A stretch of 64,000 bases of DNA, taken from Kiloniellales bacterium (GTDB lineage Bacteria > Pseudomonadota > Alphaproteobacteria > Kiloniellales > JAKSBE01). The position numbers were made by a program, and so were the translations under genes. The DNA is taken from assembly GCA_030066685.1 (NCBI GenBank), contig JASJBF010000001.1:1-64000 (forward strand). Reading direction: 5' to 3'. This document shows positions 24,379-33,599 of the stretch, piece by piece (the first letter of the stretch is position 1; each line of letters opens with the position of its first letter). The notes below the pieces were generated by a model. It was not told where the DNA came from. It did no database searches and was given only the letters and a program-made list of their open reading frames with translations.

Positions 24379-27300
24379 CTATTCGGCGGGCGAGGGCGCT
24401 TCGCCCTCCGCGGGCTTCGGTCGCCGGAACTCGCTCAGGCGCTGCATCACCAGGTAGAAGACCGGCGTGAACAGCAGGGACATGATGGTCGCCGCCGCCA
24501 TGCCGCCGACGACCGCGGTGCCGACGGCCTGGCGGCTGGCCGCACCGGCGCCGGCGGCGACCACCAGCGGCATGAAGCCGGCGATGGAGGAGATCGCGGT
24601 CATCAGGATCGGCCGGAACCGCAGCCGGGCGGCCTCGGCCGCCGCCTCCAGGATGCCCTTGCCGGCCTCGCGCTCGGCCTTGGCGAACTCCACGATCAGG
24701 ATCGCGTTCTTGCTGGCCAGGCCGATCAGCAGGACGATGCCGACCTGGGTGTAGACGTTGTTGTCGAACTCGCGGGCGATCAGCGCCGCGACCGTGCCGA
24801 GCACCGCCAGGGGCACGACCAGGATCACCGCCGCGGGGCTGGTCACGCTCTCATATTGGGCGGCCAGCACGAGGAAGACGAGGAGGATCGCCAGGGCGAA
24901 AATGGCGATGGCTTCATTGCCGACTTGGCGCTCCTGGAAGGACACGCCGGTCCACTCGAAGCCCATCGAGGACGGCAGCTCCTCGCGGGCCATGTCCTCC
25001 ATCAGATCCAGGGCCTGTCCGGAGCTGAAGCCGGGCGCCGCCTGTCCGGTGATCGAGGCGGCGGGGTAGAGGTTGTAGCGCAGGATCGTCTGCGGGCCGG
25101 TCACGTAGTCGACGGAGACGAGGGTCCCGACGGGCACCATCTGCCCGGCCCGATTGCGCACCTCGAGCTGCCGGATGTCCTCGGGTCTCAAGCGGAAGGG
25201 ATGATCGGCCTGGATCTTGACCTGCCAGGTGCGGCCGAACCTGTTGAAGTCGTTGACATAGGCCGAGCCCAGGTAGGCCTGGAGGGTGCCGAAGACCTCG
25301 TTCAGGGAGATCCCCAGCGTTTTCGCCTTGGTCCGGTCGACTTCGGCGAAGAGTTGCGGCACGTCGGCGCGGAAGGTGGTGTTGAGGTTAGCGAGGCCCG
25401 TCTGCCCCTCGCCACGCGCGAGGAGTTCCCGCGCCGCTTTTCCCAGTTCGACCAGGCCCGCGCCGCCGCGGTCCTGGAGCTGGAACTGGAAGCCGCCGGC
25501 GACTCCGAGGCCGCTGATGGCCGGCGGCGGGAAGGCGAAGGCGATCGCTTCTTGGATGCCGGCGAGCTGGGCTTGCAGATTTGCCAAGATCGCCCGCTGG
25601 CTGAGCGAGGGGTCGCTGCGCTCGTCCCAGGACTCCATGATGATCCAGACCGTCGCGGCGTTGGCGGCATTGGTGCCGTCGATCACCGAAAAGCCGCCGA
25701 GCGAGACCCAATCCTGCACCCCGGGCGTCTTCTCGAGCATCGCGTCGACCTGATTGAGAACCTGCTGGGTCCGTCCCAAGGAGGCGCCGTCGGGCAGCTG
25801 GATGCTGGCGATGACATAGCCCTGGTCCTCTTCGGGCAGGAAGCCGGTCGGCAAGCGGCCGAACTGCCAGCCGGTCAGGCCGAGGAGCGCGAGGAACAGC
25901 AGCATCACCAGCGCCGATCGACGGAGCAGGGCCCGGGTGAGCGCGCCGTATCCGGCGCCGGCCTTTTCGAATCCCGCATCGAACCAGCGGAAGAAGATGT
26001 TCTTCTTCTCCTTCTGCGGGCGCAGCAGAAGCGCGGCAAGTGCTGGGCTCATGGTCAGGGCGTTGATCGTGCTGAACACCGTCGCCACGGCGATGGTCAG
26101 CGCGAACTGCCGGTACATCTCGCCGGTGATTCCGGGCAGGAAGGCGGCCGGCACGAAGACCGCCAGGAGCACCAGGGTCGTCGCGACGACCGCGCCGGAG
26201 ACCTTGGACATGGCCTTGATCGCGGCCTCGCGGGAATTCATCCCCTTGGCCATCTGAACGTAGGTCGCCTCGACGATGACGATGGCGTCGTCGACGACCA
26301 CGCCGATGGCCAGGACCAGGCCGAAGAGCGTCAGCATGTTGAGGGAGAATCCCATGGCCCCCATGACGGCGAAGGTGCCGATCAGTGAGACCGGGATCGA
26401 GACGGCCGGGATCAGGGTCGCGCGCCAGTCCTGGAGGAAAATGAACAGGACCAGGAACACCAGCCCGGCCGCCTGGAACAGCGTCGAATAGACCTCGTCG
26501 ATCGAAGCCTCGACGAAGAGCGTGGTGTCGTAGGGAATCCGGTATTCCATCCCCTCGGGGAAGCGGTCGGAGAGCTCCTTCATCGTTTCGCGAACGGCGA
26601 CCGCCATATCGAGCGCGTTGGCGCCGGGCAGCTGATAGATGACGACGCTGGCCGAGGGTGCACCGTTCAGGCGGGAGGTCAGGTTGTAGTCCTTGCCGCC
26701 GAGCTCGACCCTGGCAACGTCTTTCAGGCGGACGATGCGGCCGTCCTCCGAGGACTTGACGATGATCTCTTCGAACTGCCCGATCTCGCTCAGGCGGCCC
26801 AGGACGTTGATCGACAGCTGAAAGTTCTGTGATTCCGGGGCCGGCGGCTGACCGATCTGGCCCGCGGCGACCTGGACATTCTGCTCGCGGACTGCGTCGA
26901 ACACGTCCTTGGTGGTGATGCCCCTTGATCTGAGCTGCTGCGGATCGAGCCAGATCCGCATGCTGTAGTCACTCGCCGGGAAGACCGTGACCTCGCCCAC
27001 GCCGTCGATCCGGCTCAAGGTGTCGCGCAGCTGAAGCGTTGCATAGTTGCTGAGAAAGAGGTCGTCGTAGCGGCCATCGGGCGACACCAGCGAGATGAAC
27101 TGGACGATGTTGGTCGACTTCTTCTTGGTGTTGATTCCCTCGCGCTTGACCTCCTCCGGGAGCTTGGGCTCCGCCAGCGTGACGCGGTTCTGGGTGAGGA
27201 TCTGCGCCAGGTCGAGGTCGCTGCCGACCTCGAAGGTCACGGTCAGGGTATAGGTGCCGTCGCTGGCGCTGGTCGAGGACATGTAGATCATGCCTTCGAC

Positions 27301-27516
27301 GCCGTTCACCTCTTGCTCGATCGGCGCGGCGACCGTCTCGGCGATGACGCTGGCGCTGGCGCCGGGGTAGACGGCCCTGACCTCGACCGTGGGCGGCGTG
27401 ATGTCCGGATACTGCGAGATCGGCAGGGTGCCCAGGGTCACCCAGCCGGCGATCACGATGACGGTCGAGATCACGCTCGCGAAGATCGGCCGCTCGATGA
27501 AAAACCTGGAGAACAT
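24379..27516 (-). CDS. RND multidrug efflux permease (HAE1/AcrB type)
   Basis: Inner-membrane proton/drug antiporter of 1045 residues, normal for the family. The N-terminus MFSRFFIERPIFASV and TLPISQYPDI are classical. The proton-relay aspartates lie in GVVVDDAIVIVE and the family motif GASASVIAETVAAPIEQ follows in the porter domain. It has the usual two halves of six helices and two large periplasmic loops. It ends in a short acidic tail. The adaptor gene lies 18 bp upstream on the same strand. No TolC-type channel gene is near, so the pump probably uses one encoded elsewhere. Substrates cannot be told from sequence. Confidence 0.93.
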   Translation of the reverse strand: MFSRFFIERPIFASVISTVIVIAGWVTLGTLPISQYPDITPPTVEVRAVYPGASASVIAETVAAPIEQEVNGVEGMIYMSSTSASDGTYTLTVTFEVGSDLDLAQILTQNRVTLAEPKLPEEVKREGINTKKKSTNIVQFISLVSPDGRYDDLFLSNYATLQLRDTLSRIDGVGEVTVFPASDYSMRIWLDPQQLRSRGITTKDVFDAVREQNVQVAAGQIGQPPAPESQNFQLSINVLGRLSEIGQFEEIIVKSSEDGRIVRLKDVARVELGGKDYNLTSRLNGAPSASVVIYQLPGANALDMAVAVRETMKELSDRFPEGMEYRIPYDTTLFVEASIDEVYSTLFQAAGLVFLVLFIFLQDWRATLIPAVSIPVSLIGTFAVMGAMGFSLNMLTLFGLVLAIGVVVDDAIVIVEATYVQMAKGMNSREAAIKAMSKVSGAVVATTLVLLAVFVPAAFLPGITGEMYRQFALTIAVATVFSTINALTMSPALAALLLRPQKEKKNIFFRWFDAGFEKAGAGYGALTRALLRRSALVMLLFLALLGLTGWQFGRLPTGFLPEEDQGYVIASIQLPDGASLGRTQQVLNQVDAMLEKTPGVQDWVSLGGFSVIDGTNAANAATVWIIMESWDERSDPSLSQRAILANLQAQLAGIQEAIAFAFPPPAISGLGVAGGFQFQLQDRGGAGLVELGKAARELLARGEGQTGLANLNTTFRADVPQLFAEVDRTKAKTLGISLNEVFGTLQAYLGSAYVNDFNRFGRTWQVKIQADHPFRLRPEDIRQLEVRNRAGQMVPVGTLVSVDYVTGPQTILRYNLYPAASITGQAAPGFSSGQALDLMEDMAREELPSSMGFEWTGVSFQERQVGNEAIAIFALAILLVFLVLAAQYESVTSPAAVILVVPLAVLGTVAALIAREFDNNVYTQVGIVLLIGLASKNAILIVEFAKAEREAGKGILEAAAEAARLRFRPILMTAISSIAGFMPLVVAAGAGAASRQAVGTAVVGGMAAATIMSLLFTPVFYLVMQRLSEFRRPKPAEGEAPSPAE

Positions 27517-27534
27517 GCCCCGACGCCCGTCAGA

Positions 27535-28947
27535 TCATTCCTTGGCCGGTTCCGTGGCGGCCGCGTCCGAACTCGTCTTGGCGGCGGCGGCGGCTCCATT
27601 CTCTTCCCTCCGGCCGGCGGGTTCGGCTTCCGCTTGGGTTCCCTGGTCGGTGCTTTCGAGACCGGCACTGACGTCATCCGACTTCGCACGCTGCGATTCC
27701 CTGTCATCCGGTTTCGCGTCGCTCTCGGCACCCAGCCGCTCTTTGATCGCCGAGGCCTTGAGGGTCGCCATGTCGATCTCCCTAGCCTTGACCGCCGCGC
27801 CTTCACGCGCCCGTTGAAGCCCCTTGACCACGACCATGTCGCTGGCTTCGATGCCATCGGTGATGACGCGCAAGCCGTCGACGATCGGCCCCAGGGTGAC
27901 GTTGCGCTTCTCGACAATGTTCTCCGAGTTCACCAGCAGGACGTACTGTCCGCTCTGGTCGAAGCCGACGGCCCGCTCCGTGACCAGCGGCATATCCGGA
28001 CGCGTTTCGAAAGGGAGACGAACTCGGACGAAGAGACCTGGCACGAAAACCGGTTGCTCTCCCGGATTCTGGACGATGCCGCGCACGCGGATCGTTCCGG
28101 TGTCTGGATCGACCTGGGACTCGGCGAAATCGGTGAGCGCAGGGTGCGGATAGCCGTCCTCGTTCGCCAAACCGATTTCAAGCGGTACGGGCTGTCGCTT
28201 GCCGGCCCGACCTTCGTCGACAGCTTCGGCCGCTTGGCTTTGGCCCCGCGCTTCGGCGCGGCTCTTGTTCATGTAGCGCAAGAGGTCGCGTTCGTTTACC
28301 TCGAAGTAGACGTACATCGGGTCGAAGGTAGTGATGTCCGTCAGGATGGTCGCTTCGCCCTGGCCGACCAGGTTTCCGACATCGACCAGGTCCCGCCCGA
28401 CGCGGCCGGTGATCGGCGCCCGCACCTGAGTATAGCCGAGGTTGATCCGGGCCTGGGTGAGGTTGGCCTGGCGGACCAGGATTTCGGCCTTCGCCGAGAG
28501 GAAGTTGGCGCGGGCCTCGTCGACCTTGGCCTGCGAGATGTTGCCCCGCTTGATCAGCGTCTCGGCCCGCTCCAGGGTCTTGGAGGTCTCGGTCCGACGC
28601 GCCTCGGCCCGCGCCAGCTCGGCCTCGGCGGCCTTGACCTCGGCCTCGTACTCTACCGGATCGATGGTGAACAGCAGGTCGCCCTCGGTGACCGGCGTTC
28701 CGGGCTCGAAATGCAGGTTCTGCAGCACGCCCGGGACCCGGGCCGGGACCTCGACCCGGGCGTAGGCGACCGTCGTGCCGGTGAACTCGAGATACTCCGT
28801 GACGTCTTTCACCAGGGGCCGCGCGACCGTGACCTCGGGCGCGGGCGGAGCGACGTAGGTGTTCTGATCCTCGCAGGCGAGCAGGAGCGCGGACAGGCCA
28901 AGCCCAGCCAGCAGCAACAGCGCTCGCCCGCAATTCCTCCCTGGCAT
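27535..28947 (-). CDS. RND efflux periplasmic adaptor lipoprotein
   Basis: Membrane-fusion protein of 470 residues that links the RND permease to an outer-membrane channel. ATG 28947 has GGGAGG about six bases upstream. The lipobox LLLAC (Cys ~25) follows a signal peptide, so it is a lipoprotein. Beta-barrel, lipoyl and hairpin regions are present: ARVPGVLQNLHFEPGTPVTEGDLLFTID, then a coiled-coil hairpin near residues 100-165, then YTQVRAPITGRVG. Two oddities stand out. There is a basic/Ala-Glu insert near SRAEARGQSQAAEAVDEGRAGK, and a low-complexity C-terminal tail of about 70 residues rich in Ala, Glu, Asp and Lys that is not part of the fold. Confidence 0.9.
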   Translation of the reverse strand: MPGRNCGRALLLLAGLGLSALLLACEDQNTYVAPPAPEVTVARPLVKDVTEYLEFTGTTVAYARVEVPARVPGVLQNLHFEPGTPVTEGDLLFTIDPVEYEAEVKAAEAELARAEARRTETSKTLERAETLIKRGNISQAKVDEARANFLSAKAEILVRQANLTQARINLGYTQVRAPITGRVGRDLVDVGNLVGQGEATILTDITTFDPMYVYFEVNERDLLRYMNKSRAEARGQSQAAEAVDEGRAGKRQPVPLEIGLANEDGYPHPALTDFAESQVDPDTGTIRVRGIVQNPGEQPVFVPGLFVRVRLPFETRPDMPLVTERAVGFDQSGQYVLLVNSENIVEKRNVTLGPIVDGLRVITDGIEASDMVVVKGLQRAREGAAVKAREIDMATLKASAIKERLGAESDAKPDDRESQRAKSDDVSAGLESTDQGTQAEAEPAGRREENGAAAAAKTSSDAAATEPAKE

Positions 28948-29080
28948 CCGCGCCTCCCATCTCAGGGCGTGAAGCTCTTCGAGTGTCGTCTCCGAGACAC
29001 TACTTCGGGACGCGACCCGGTTCCACGGATTCCTGGGCGCTCGTGACAAACGCGCGGGGCCGGCTCAAAATGAAGCGTTC

Positions 29081-29111
29081 GGAGGGCCGACGGTCTCCGC
29101 GCCGGCCCTCC
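29081..29111 (-). terminator. Hairpin upstream of the efflux operon
   Basis: GGAGGGCCG at 29081-29089 pairs with CGGCCCTCC at 29103-29111. It follows the OmpA-type lipoprotein gene (stop at 29153, minus strand) by about 40 bp, and the bases beyond it on that strand include a short T-rich run. It probably ends that transcript before the efflux operon. The remaining ~130 bases to the adaptor start hold its promoter. Confidence 0.5.
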
Positions 29112-29152
29112 GGGCTGCCTGGCTTCCGATGGCGCCTGTTTCCGGCGTTTGC

Positions 29153-30004
29153 CTAGTTCGGCGTGGCTTCGCGGATCACGATCAAGGCGCGGCGGTTCAT
29201 CGCCTCCGGCCGGCGCTCCGGGTTGGCGACGGCCGGGGCCTGGTCGCCCCTCGGGATGATGGCGTCCGGCTTCACGCCGTTGGCCTCCAGTTCCTTGGCC
29301 ACGACGTTCGCTCGCCGGCCCGACAGATCGACGTTGTAGTCCGTGGCGCCGACCTGATCGGCGTTGCCAAGGACGGCGACGACCGGCCTCTCGTAGGTGC
29401 GGGTGATCGCCGCGATGGCCGCGAGATGCTCCTTGGCGACGGCGCTCAGGCTGTCGCTGTCGAAATCGAAGAACACGTCGAAGACCAGCCGGTCCTCGCT
29501 CACGGCCCGACCCGTATCCGAGAGGGCCGCCTCGAGCTTGACCATCGCCGTCTCGAAGCCGTCACGGCAGGCGGCGATGTCCTTCGGCTGGAAGTTTTCC
29601 TCCTGTTCCTGCATCCAGCAGTCGAAGCGGACCTGAGCCTCTGCGGAGGTGACGGGCAGCTTCTGGACCGAGCCCCGATAGACCGCCGTGATGTACTGGC
29701 CGCGTGCGGCGGCCATCTCGTTCAGCTTGTCCGCCGGCAGGTCGCGCGCTTCGATCAGCTGGGGCTCGAACTTCTGGTTGGCCCCGGCCATCATGGCGCG
29801 CTCCGCGAAGTAGTCGGAGTCCCGATAGTCGCCCTCCGAATACTCGAGTCTGGATTGGCCGAGATAGCCCTGGTAGAGCGCGTCGCCGTGCTCGTCGGTC
29901 GCCGGCTCGATCTTCTCGGCTTTTTGCAGCTCCAGTCCGCAGGCGGCGACGCCGATGGCGCAGCCGAAGGCGCAGAGCAAAATAAGGGGTGTTCTGCGAT
30001 TCAT
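29153..30004 (-). CDS. OmpA-family lipoprotein
   Basis: Outer-membrane-associated lipoprotein of 283 residues. ATG 30004 (MNRRTPLIL) follows GGGAGGA by about six bases; the frame is open further upstream without a start site. The lipobox is GVAAC (Cys ~22). A helical N-terminal region of about 130 residues follows. The last ~110 residues form a peptidoglycan-binding OmpA-C domain with VFFDFDSDSLS, VLGNADQVGATDYNVDLSGRRA and NRRALIVI. It probably anchors the envelope to peptidoglycan. It is a single gene ahead of the efflux operon on the same strand. Confidence 0.85.
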   Translation of the reverse strand: MNRRTPLILLCAFGCAIGVAACGLELQKAEKIEPATDEHGDALYQGYLGQSRLEYSEGDYRDSDYFAERAMMAGANQKFEPQLIEARDLPADKLNEMAAARGQYITAVYRGSVQKLPVTSAEAQVRFDCWMQEQEENFQPKDIAACRDGFETAMVKLEAALSDTGRAVSEDRLVFDVFFDFDSDSLSAVAKEHLAAIAAITRTYERPVVAVLGNADQVGATDYNVDLSGRRANVVAKELEANGVKPDAIIPRGDQAPAVANPERRPEAMNRRALIVIREATPN

Positions 30005-30210
30005 GAAGTTCCTCCCGCCGAATTCCTGAGATGCCTCCGCACGTTGGACCCGACCTTCAGTCGCTGGAGACCAAGCATGCAACAGAACTATGTCGCATAA
30101 TCTACAGATTTGCCACGACCGGGTTGTCGGAGACTTGAACTTTTTCAACTCTCCTCAACCGCGGGAGCACGACGGGCGCAGAAAGGCGGCGGAGCGGCGC
30201 CGCCCGGGTC

Positions 30211-31395
30211 CTAGAAGGGCGTTTCCGACATCTCCAGATGCAGGGCGTCGCCCTTGTATGGGTGCTTCGCGGCGACCACCTCGTCCAGTTCGACGCCCAG
30301 TCCAGGCGCCTCGGACGGGATGACGTAGCCGTCCTCCCAGCGGATTGGTGTCTTTAGGATCTCGGCGTGGAAGCCGCCCCAGGTCTGGATGCTTTCCAGG
30401 ATCAGGAAGTTGGGGCTGCAGGCGCTGATCTGGATGTTGGCGGCGCCGACCACCGGGCCGCAGTAGAGGTGCGGGGCGATCTGGGCGTAGTGGGTCTCAG
30501 CCATCCCGGCGATCTTCTTGGCCTCGAGCAGGCCGCCGACCCGGCCCAGGTTCATCTGCAGGATCGAGGCGGCGCCGCAGTTCAGAACCCGGGCGAACTC
30601 GTACTTGGTGGCCAGGCGCTCGCCGGTGGCGATGGGGATCGAGGTGCCGCGGGCGACCTTGGCCATCCCCTCCGGCATCTCCGGCGGGGTCGGCTCCTCG
30701 AACCACAGCGGATCGTAGGGCTCCAGCCGGCGCGCCAAGCGCAGAGCGCCGCTGGCCGTGAACTGACCATGGGTGCCGAACAGGAGATCGGCCTTGGTGC
30801 CGACCGCCTCGCGCAGCTTCCTGACGAAGCGCTCCGAGCGCTCCAGGGCCTCCAGATCCGGCTGGCGGCCGTCGTAGACCGTGTAGGGGCCGGCCGGATC
30901 GAACTTGACTGCGGTGAAGCCCCGGGCGACGCAGACCGCGGCCCGCTCGGCGGCGAGATCGGGGTCGCTGTAGACGCGATCGTCCTCGCCCGCTTCCGGA
31001 TAGAGGTAGGTGTAGCTGCGCAGGCGCTCGTGGACCCGACCGCCGAGCAACTCGTAGACCGGCTTGTCCAGGGCCTTGCCGACGATGTCCCAGCAGGCCA
31101 TCTCGATCCCGCTCAGGACCCCGACAAGAGAGAGGTCCGGCCTGAGGCTGTAGCCGCGGCCGTAGACCGCGCGCCACAGCTTCTCGATCTTGAAGGGATC
31201 GGCGCCGACGACATGGCGTTGGCAAACGTCCTCGATCATGCGTGCCAGGGTCTGCGGACCGAAGGTCGCCGCGTAGACCTCGCCGATGCCTTCGATCCCG
31301 CCGTCCGTCGTCAGCTTGACGAAGACGAAGTAGCGGCCGCCGAAGTGCGGCGGCGGGTTGCCGACGACGAAGGTCTTGAACTCGGTGATCTTCAT
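30211..31395 (-). CDS. Mandelate racemase/muconate lactonizing family (enolase superfamily) enzyme
   Basis: Enolase-superfamily enzyme of 394 residues, probably a sugar-acid dehydratase or cycloisomerase. The N-terminal capping domain runs to about 130 (GRYFVFVKLTTDGGIEGIGE) and the barrel follows. The catalytic strand is TAVKFDP. The second and third metal ligands are the Glu residues in LWFEEP and ATGERL, and a barrel histidine is in IAPHLYCGP. The segment holding the first metal ligand reads LLFGTHGQFT, without the Asp seen in DgoD-type enzymes (DFHGR); a Glu/His variant subgroup is likely. ATG 31395. Divergent from the ABA-sandwich gene. The next two minus-strand genes (isochorismatase-like and alpha/beta hydrolase) may belong to the same catabolic theme. 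Confidence 0.83.
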   Translation of the reverse strand: MKITEFKTFVVGNPPPHFGGRYFVFVKLTTDGGIEGIGEVYAATFGPQTLARMIEDVCQRHVVGADPFKIEKLWRAVYGRGYSLRPDLSLVGVLSGIEMACWDIVGKALDKPVYELLGGRVHERLRSYTYLYPEAGEDDRVYSDPDLAAERAAVCVARGFTAVKFDPAGPYTVYDGRQPDLEALERSERFVRKLREAVGTKADLLFGTHGQFTASGALRLARRLEPYDPLWFEEPTPPEMPEGMAKVARGTSIPIATGERLATKYEFARVLNCGAASILQMNLGRVGGLLEAKKIAGMAETHYAQIAPHLYCGPVVGAANIQISACSPNFLILESIQTWGGFHAEILKTPIRWEDGYVIPSEAPGLGVELDEVVAAKHPYKGDALHLEMSETPF

Positions 31396-31471
31396 GGTGC
31401 TGGCTCCCGTCGCTGGTCCGGCATCGGCCTGGGCGGGCGCAGCATAGGCAGCTTCCTCGACGCCGGATAGG

Positions 31472-31487
31472 GTCACGGCGTCGTGAC
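31472..31487. promoter_or_regulatory. Palindrome in the gap upstream of the enolase-superfamily gene
   Basis: GTCACGGCGTCGTGAC (6-4-6) lies 77 bp upstream of the minus-strand start at 31395 and 71 bp upstream of the plus-strand start at 31558. It could be an operator of a GntR- or LysR-type regulator, but GC-rich palindromes of this size occur by chance. Confidence 0.3.
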
Positions 31488-31557
31488 TGTCGCAAAGGCG
31501 CCGCTGGGCGGCCTCCGCGGGCTTGCCAGGACCGTCGGCGGGCACGATCCTGCAGCC

Positions 31558-31917
31558 ATGACGACGGAGCTCGACGACCTCCTGCAGCGGATCGCAGGCG
31601 CGACCGGTGCCGACAGCGAGCTGGACCGGGAGATAGCCGACCGGCTGGAGCGTGCGGACCGACCGAACCCGGTCCCGGACTATACGGCCTCGGTCGACAG
31701 CTGCCTGGGCCTGATCGGGCGGATCCTGCCCGGATGGCACTGGCACATCGGTTTCGGCCCCCGGGGGATCTTCCCGTACGCGACCCTGCAGGACGGCGAG
31801 GATCTCTTCGAGGCCATGGCCCCAACGGTGCCCTTGGCGCTGCTGCACGCAGTGGGGCAGGCCAGGCGGGCAATCGGGCGACGCGCCAAGGGGCGGCCAA
31901 AGCCCTCCGCAGGGTGA
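31558..31917 (+). CDS. Phage ABA-sandwich-like small protein
   Basis: Protein of 119 residues. After a helical N-terminus of about 38 residues (ELDDLLQRIAGATG...) comes PDYTASVDSCLGLIGRILPGWHWHIGF followed by a YATLQDGED strand and an ATP-like helix PTVPLALLHAVGQA. This order is that of the phage ABA-sandwich domain, found in phage and chromosomal hypothetical proteins without known function. ATG 31558 is used; a GTG 75 bp upstream is possible. No phage genes surround it. Confidence 0.65.
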   Translation: MTTELDDLLQRIAGATGADSELDREIADRLERADRPNPVPDYTASVDSCLGLIGRILPGWHWHIGFGPRGIFPYATLQDGEDLFEAMAPTVPLALLHAVGQARRAIGRRAKGRPKPSAG

Positions 31918-31931
31918 GGCTGTCGCCGATC

Positions 31932-32588
31932 TCAGGCGGACTGCGCGGCAATCTCGGCGATCAGCTGCCCGCTGTCCCGCTGGCGGCAATAGCCCTTGAT
32001 CGTGCGCAGGCTGTTGTCGTGGCGCTCCGGACTCATGGTCGCGCAGCCGTCGGTCACCAGGGTCACCAGGTAGCCCAGGTCGCAGGCGTCGCGGACCGCC
32101 GATTCCACGCATTGGTCTGTCAGGCAGCCGGCGATCATCAGCTGCCGGACGCCGAGGTTGCGCAGCAGGTAGTCGAGGTTGGTCGAAATGAAGACGCTGG
32201 AGGAGCTCTTGGGCAGGACGATCTCGTCCGCCTCGGGGGCGATCTCCTCCAGGACCTGGGCCTCGCGGCTGCCCCGCGGCACTTTGAAGCCGGTGATCTT
32301 GTAGTCCAGGCTACGGTCGCGGCCGTCCCGGGTCAGGCTCTCGATCACGGTGAAGATCACCTCGATGCCCCGCGCCCGGCAGGCCTCCTGCAGGCGCCGG
32401 ATCGCCGGCAGGGTCACCTCGGAGAGCTGCCGGAAGAAGTAGCCGCAATCCCGCTCGACCTCGTCCGGGCCGCGACCGGCGAAGTGTCCGCCCTCGGGCC
32501 GGCAGAAGTAGGTCTGGACGTCGATCACCAGCAGCGCCGTCGCGCCCGGCGTGATCGGCACCTCGCGGCTGAGTTCTGGGCTTTCCAT
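31932..32588 (-). CDS. Isochorismatase-family cysteine hydrolase
   Basis: Cytosolic hydrolase of 218 residues. The catalytic triad is Asp23 in LLVIDVQTYF, Lys127 in VLPKSSSSVF and Cys160 in GCLTDQCVESAVRDACDLGY. The family splits small amides and acyl-ureas (ureidoacrylate, biuret, N-carbamoyl compounds) or isochorismate; the Cys triad favours an amidase. It lies 91 bp downstream of the alpha/beta hydrolase and upstream of the enolase-superfamily gene on the same strand, with the ABA-sandwich gene between them on the other strand. Confidence 0.85.
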   Translation of the reverse strand: MESPELSREVPITPGATALLVIDVQTYFCRPEGGHFAGRGPDEVERDCGYFFRQLSEVTLPAIRRLQEACRARGIEVIFTVIESLTRDGRDRSLDYKITGFKVPRGSREAQVLEEIAPEADEIVLPKSSSSVFISTNLDYLLRNLGVRQLMIAGCLTDQCVESAVRDACDLGYLVTLVTDGCATMSPERHDNSLRTIKGYCRQRDSGQLIAEIAAQSA

Positions 32589-32678
32589 CGCCTCGCTCCG
32601 CCTGCTTTTCCCTGCCGAACAGGCCTATCACCCTTCTTGCCGGCAAGAAAGCGCCCCGGTGCGCGCGAGCTTGCCCCT

Positions 32679-33515
32679 CTATCCGCGGCCGTCCAGGAAG
32701 GCGGCGACGATCGGGTTGATCAGGTCGGGGTGCGTCAGGGGCGCCATGTGCCCGCCCTCGGCGAGTTCGCGATAGCGCCAGGCCGGGCAGGCTTCGCGCA
32801 GCAGCTCGACGATCTCGCGGATGGGCCGGACGGTCCGGCGCGCCGAGACCACCAGGGTCTCTTGCGGCAGCATCTCCGCCCAGTCGTCGAGAGCGGTCGC
32901 TTCGCCCATGACGGCATCCCATTCATGGAGGTTCGGCCTGAGCGCCTCGGCGAAAGCGGCCCTGCGGGCCTCGGGCATGGCCGTCCAGGTGCCGGCGCCG
33001 CCCCAGTAGTCCGCGAAGCTTTCCGCGGCCGCCGTCCATTCGCGGGCGGCGCCCGCCTTCTTCACCCGGGAACGGAGCGTGGCGATCTCGGCGAAGGCCT
33101 CCTGCCGCCCATGCCGCTTCAGGAGGTAGAAGGGGTTGGGCTCCAAGAGGACGAGCCGCGCCACGCGGTCGCCGAGCTTTGCGGCGGCCCGCATGGCGAC
33201 CGAGGCCCCGAAGGAATGCCCGACCAGGCAGAGGCGGCCGTCGCGGTCGGGCAGGGCAGCTTCGACCAGGGTAGCCTGGTCCTCGAGCGTCTGCTTGTTC
33301 GGGCCGGACCAGGCCGGCGTGCTGCCGTAGCCGAAGAGGTTCACGGCGACGAGGCGGAAGCGATCTTCCAGGTCGGCCATCAGCCGGCGCCATTGCCGGG
33401 CGCCGGAGACGCTCGAATGCACCAGCACGACGAGCGGACCCTGGCCGGCCTCGACTCTGTCGACAATCGCCACACGAGCCGTCATCTCTCGTTCCACCGG
33501 GCTTTTCGCGGGCAT
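32679..33515 (-). CDS. Alpha/beta hydrolase
   Basis: Alpha/beta-hydrolase fold enzyme of up to 278 residues. The oxyanion-hole strand is VVLVHSSVSGARQW, the nucleophile elbow LVGHSFGASVAMRAA, and the catalytic histidine is in LAEGGHMAPLTHPD. Family members split esters or C-C bonds. The start at 33515 has an AAGGA-like site; an internal ATG at 33485 (MTARVAIVD) would give 268 residues and is equally possible. No close functional cue in its neighbours. Confidence 0.82.
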   Translation of the reverse strand: MPAKSPVEREMTARVAIVDRVEAGQGPLVVLVHSSVSGARQWRRLMADLEDRFRLVAVNLFGYGSTPAWSGPNKQTLEDQATLVEAALPDRDGRLCLVGHSFGASVAMRAAAKLGDRVARLVLLEPNPFYLLKRHGRQEAFAEIATLRSRVKKAGAAREWTAAAESFADYWGGAGTWTAMPEARRAAFAEALRPNLHEWDAVMGEATALDDWAEMLPQETLVVSARRTVRPIREIVELLREACPAWRYRELAEGGHMAPLTHPDLINPIVAAFLDGRG

Positions 33516-33599
33516 GGCCGCGATCCTTCGGCGCGAGGCGACGAAGGTGAGGCGCTGCGCGCCGCGCCGCCTATGACATTTCCCACTCGCCCGGCAGGT

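Noticed and set aside
31558-31917. A prophage remnant around the ABA-sandwich protein
   Set aside because: No integrase, structural phage genes, att-like repeats or compositional shift surround it; such proteins also occur as chromosomal singletons.
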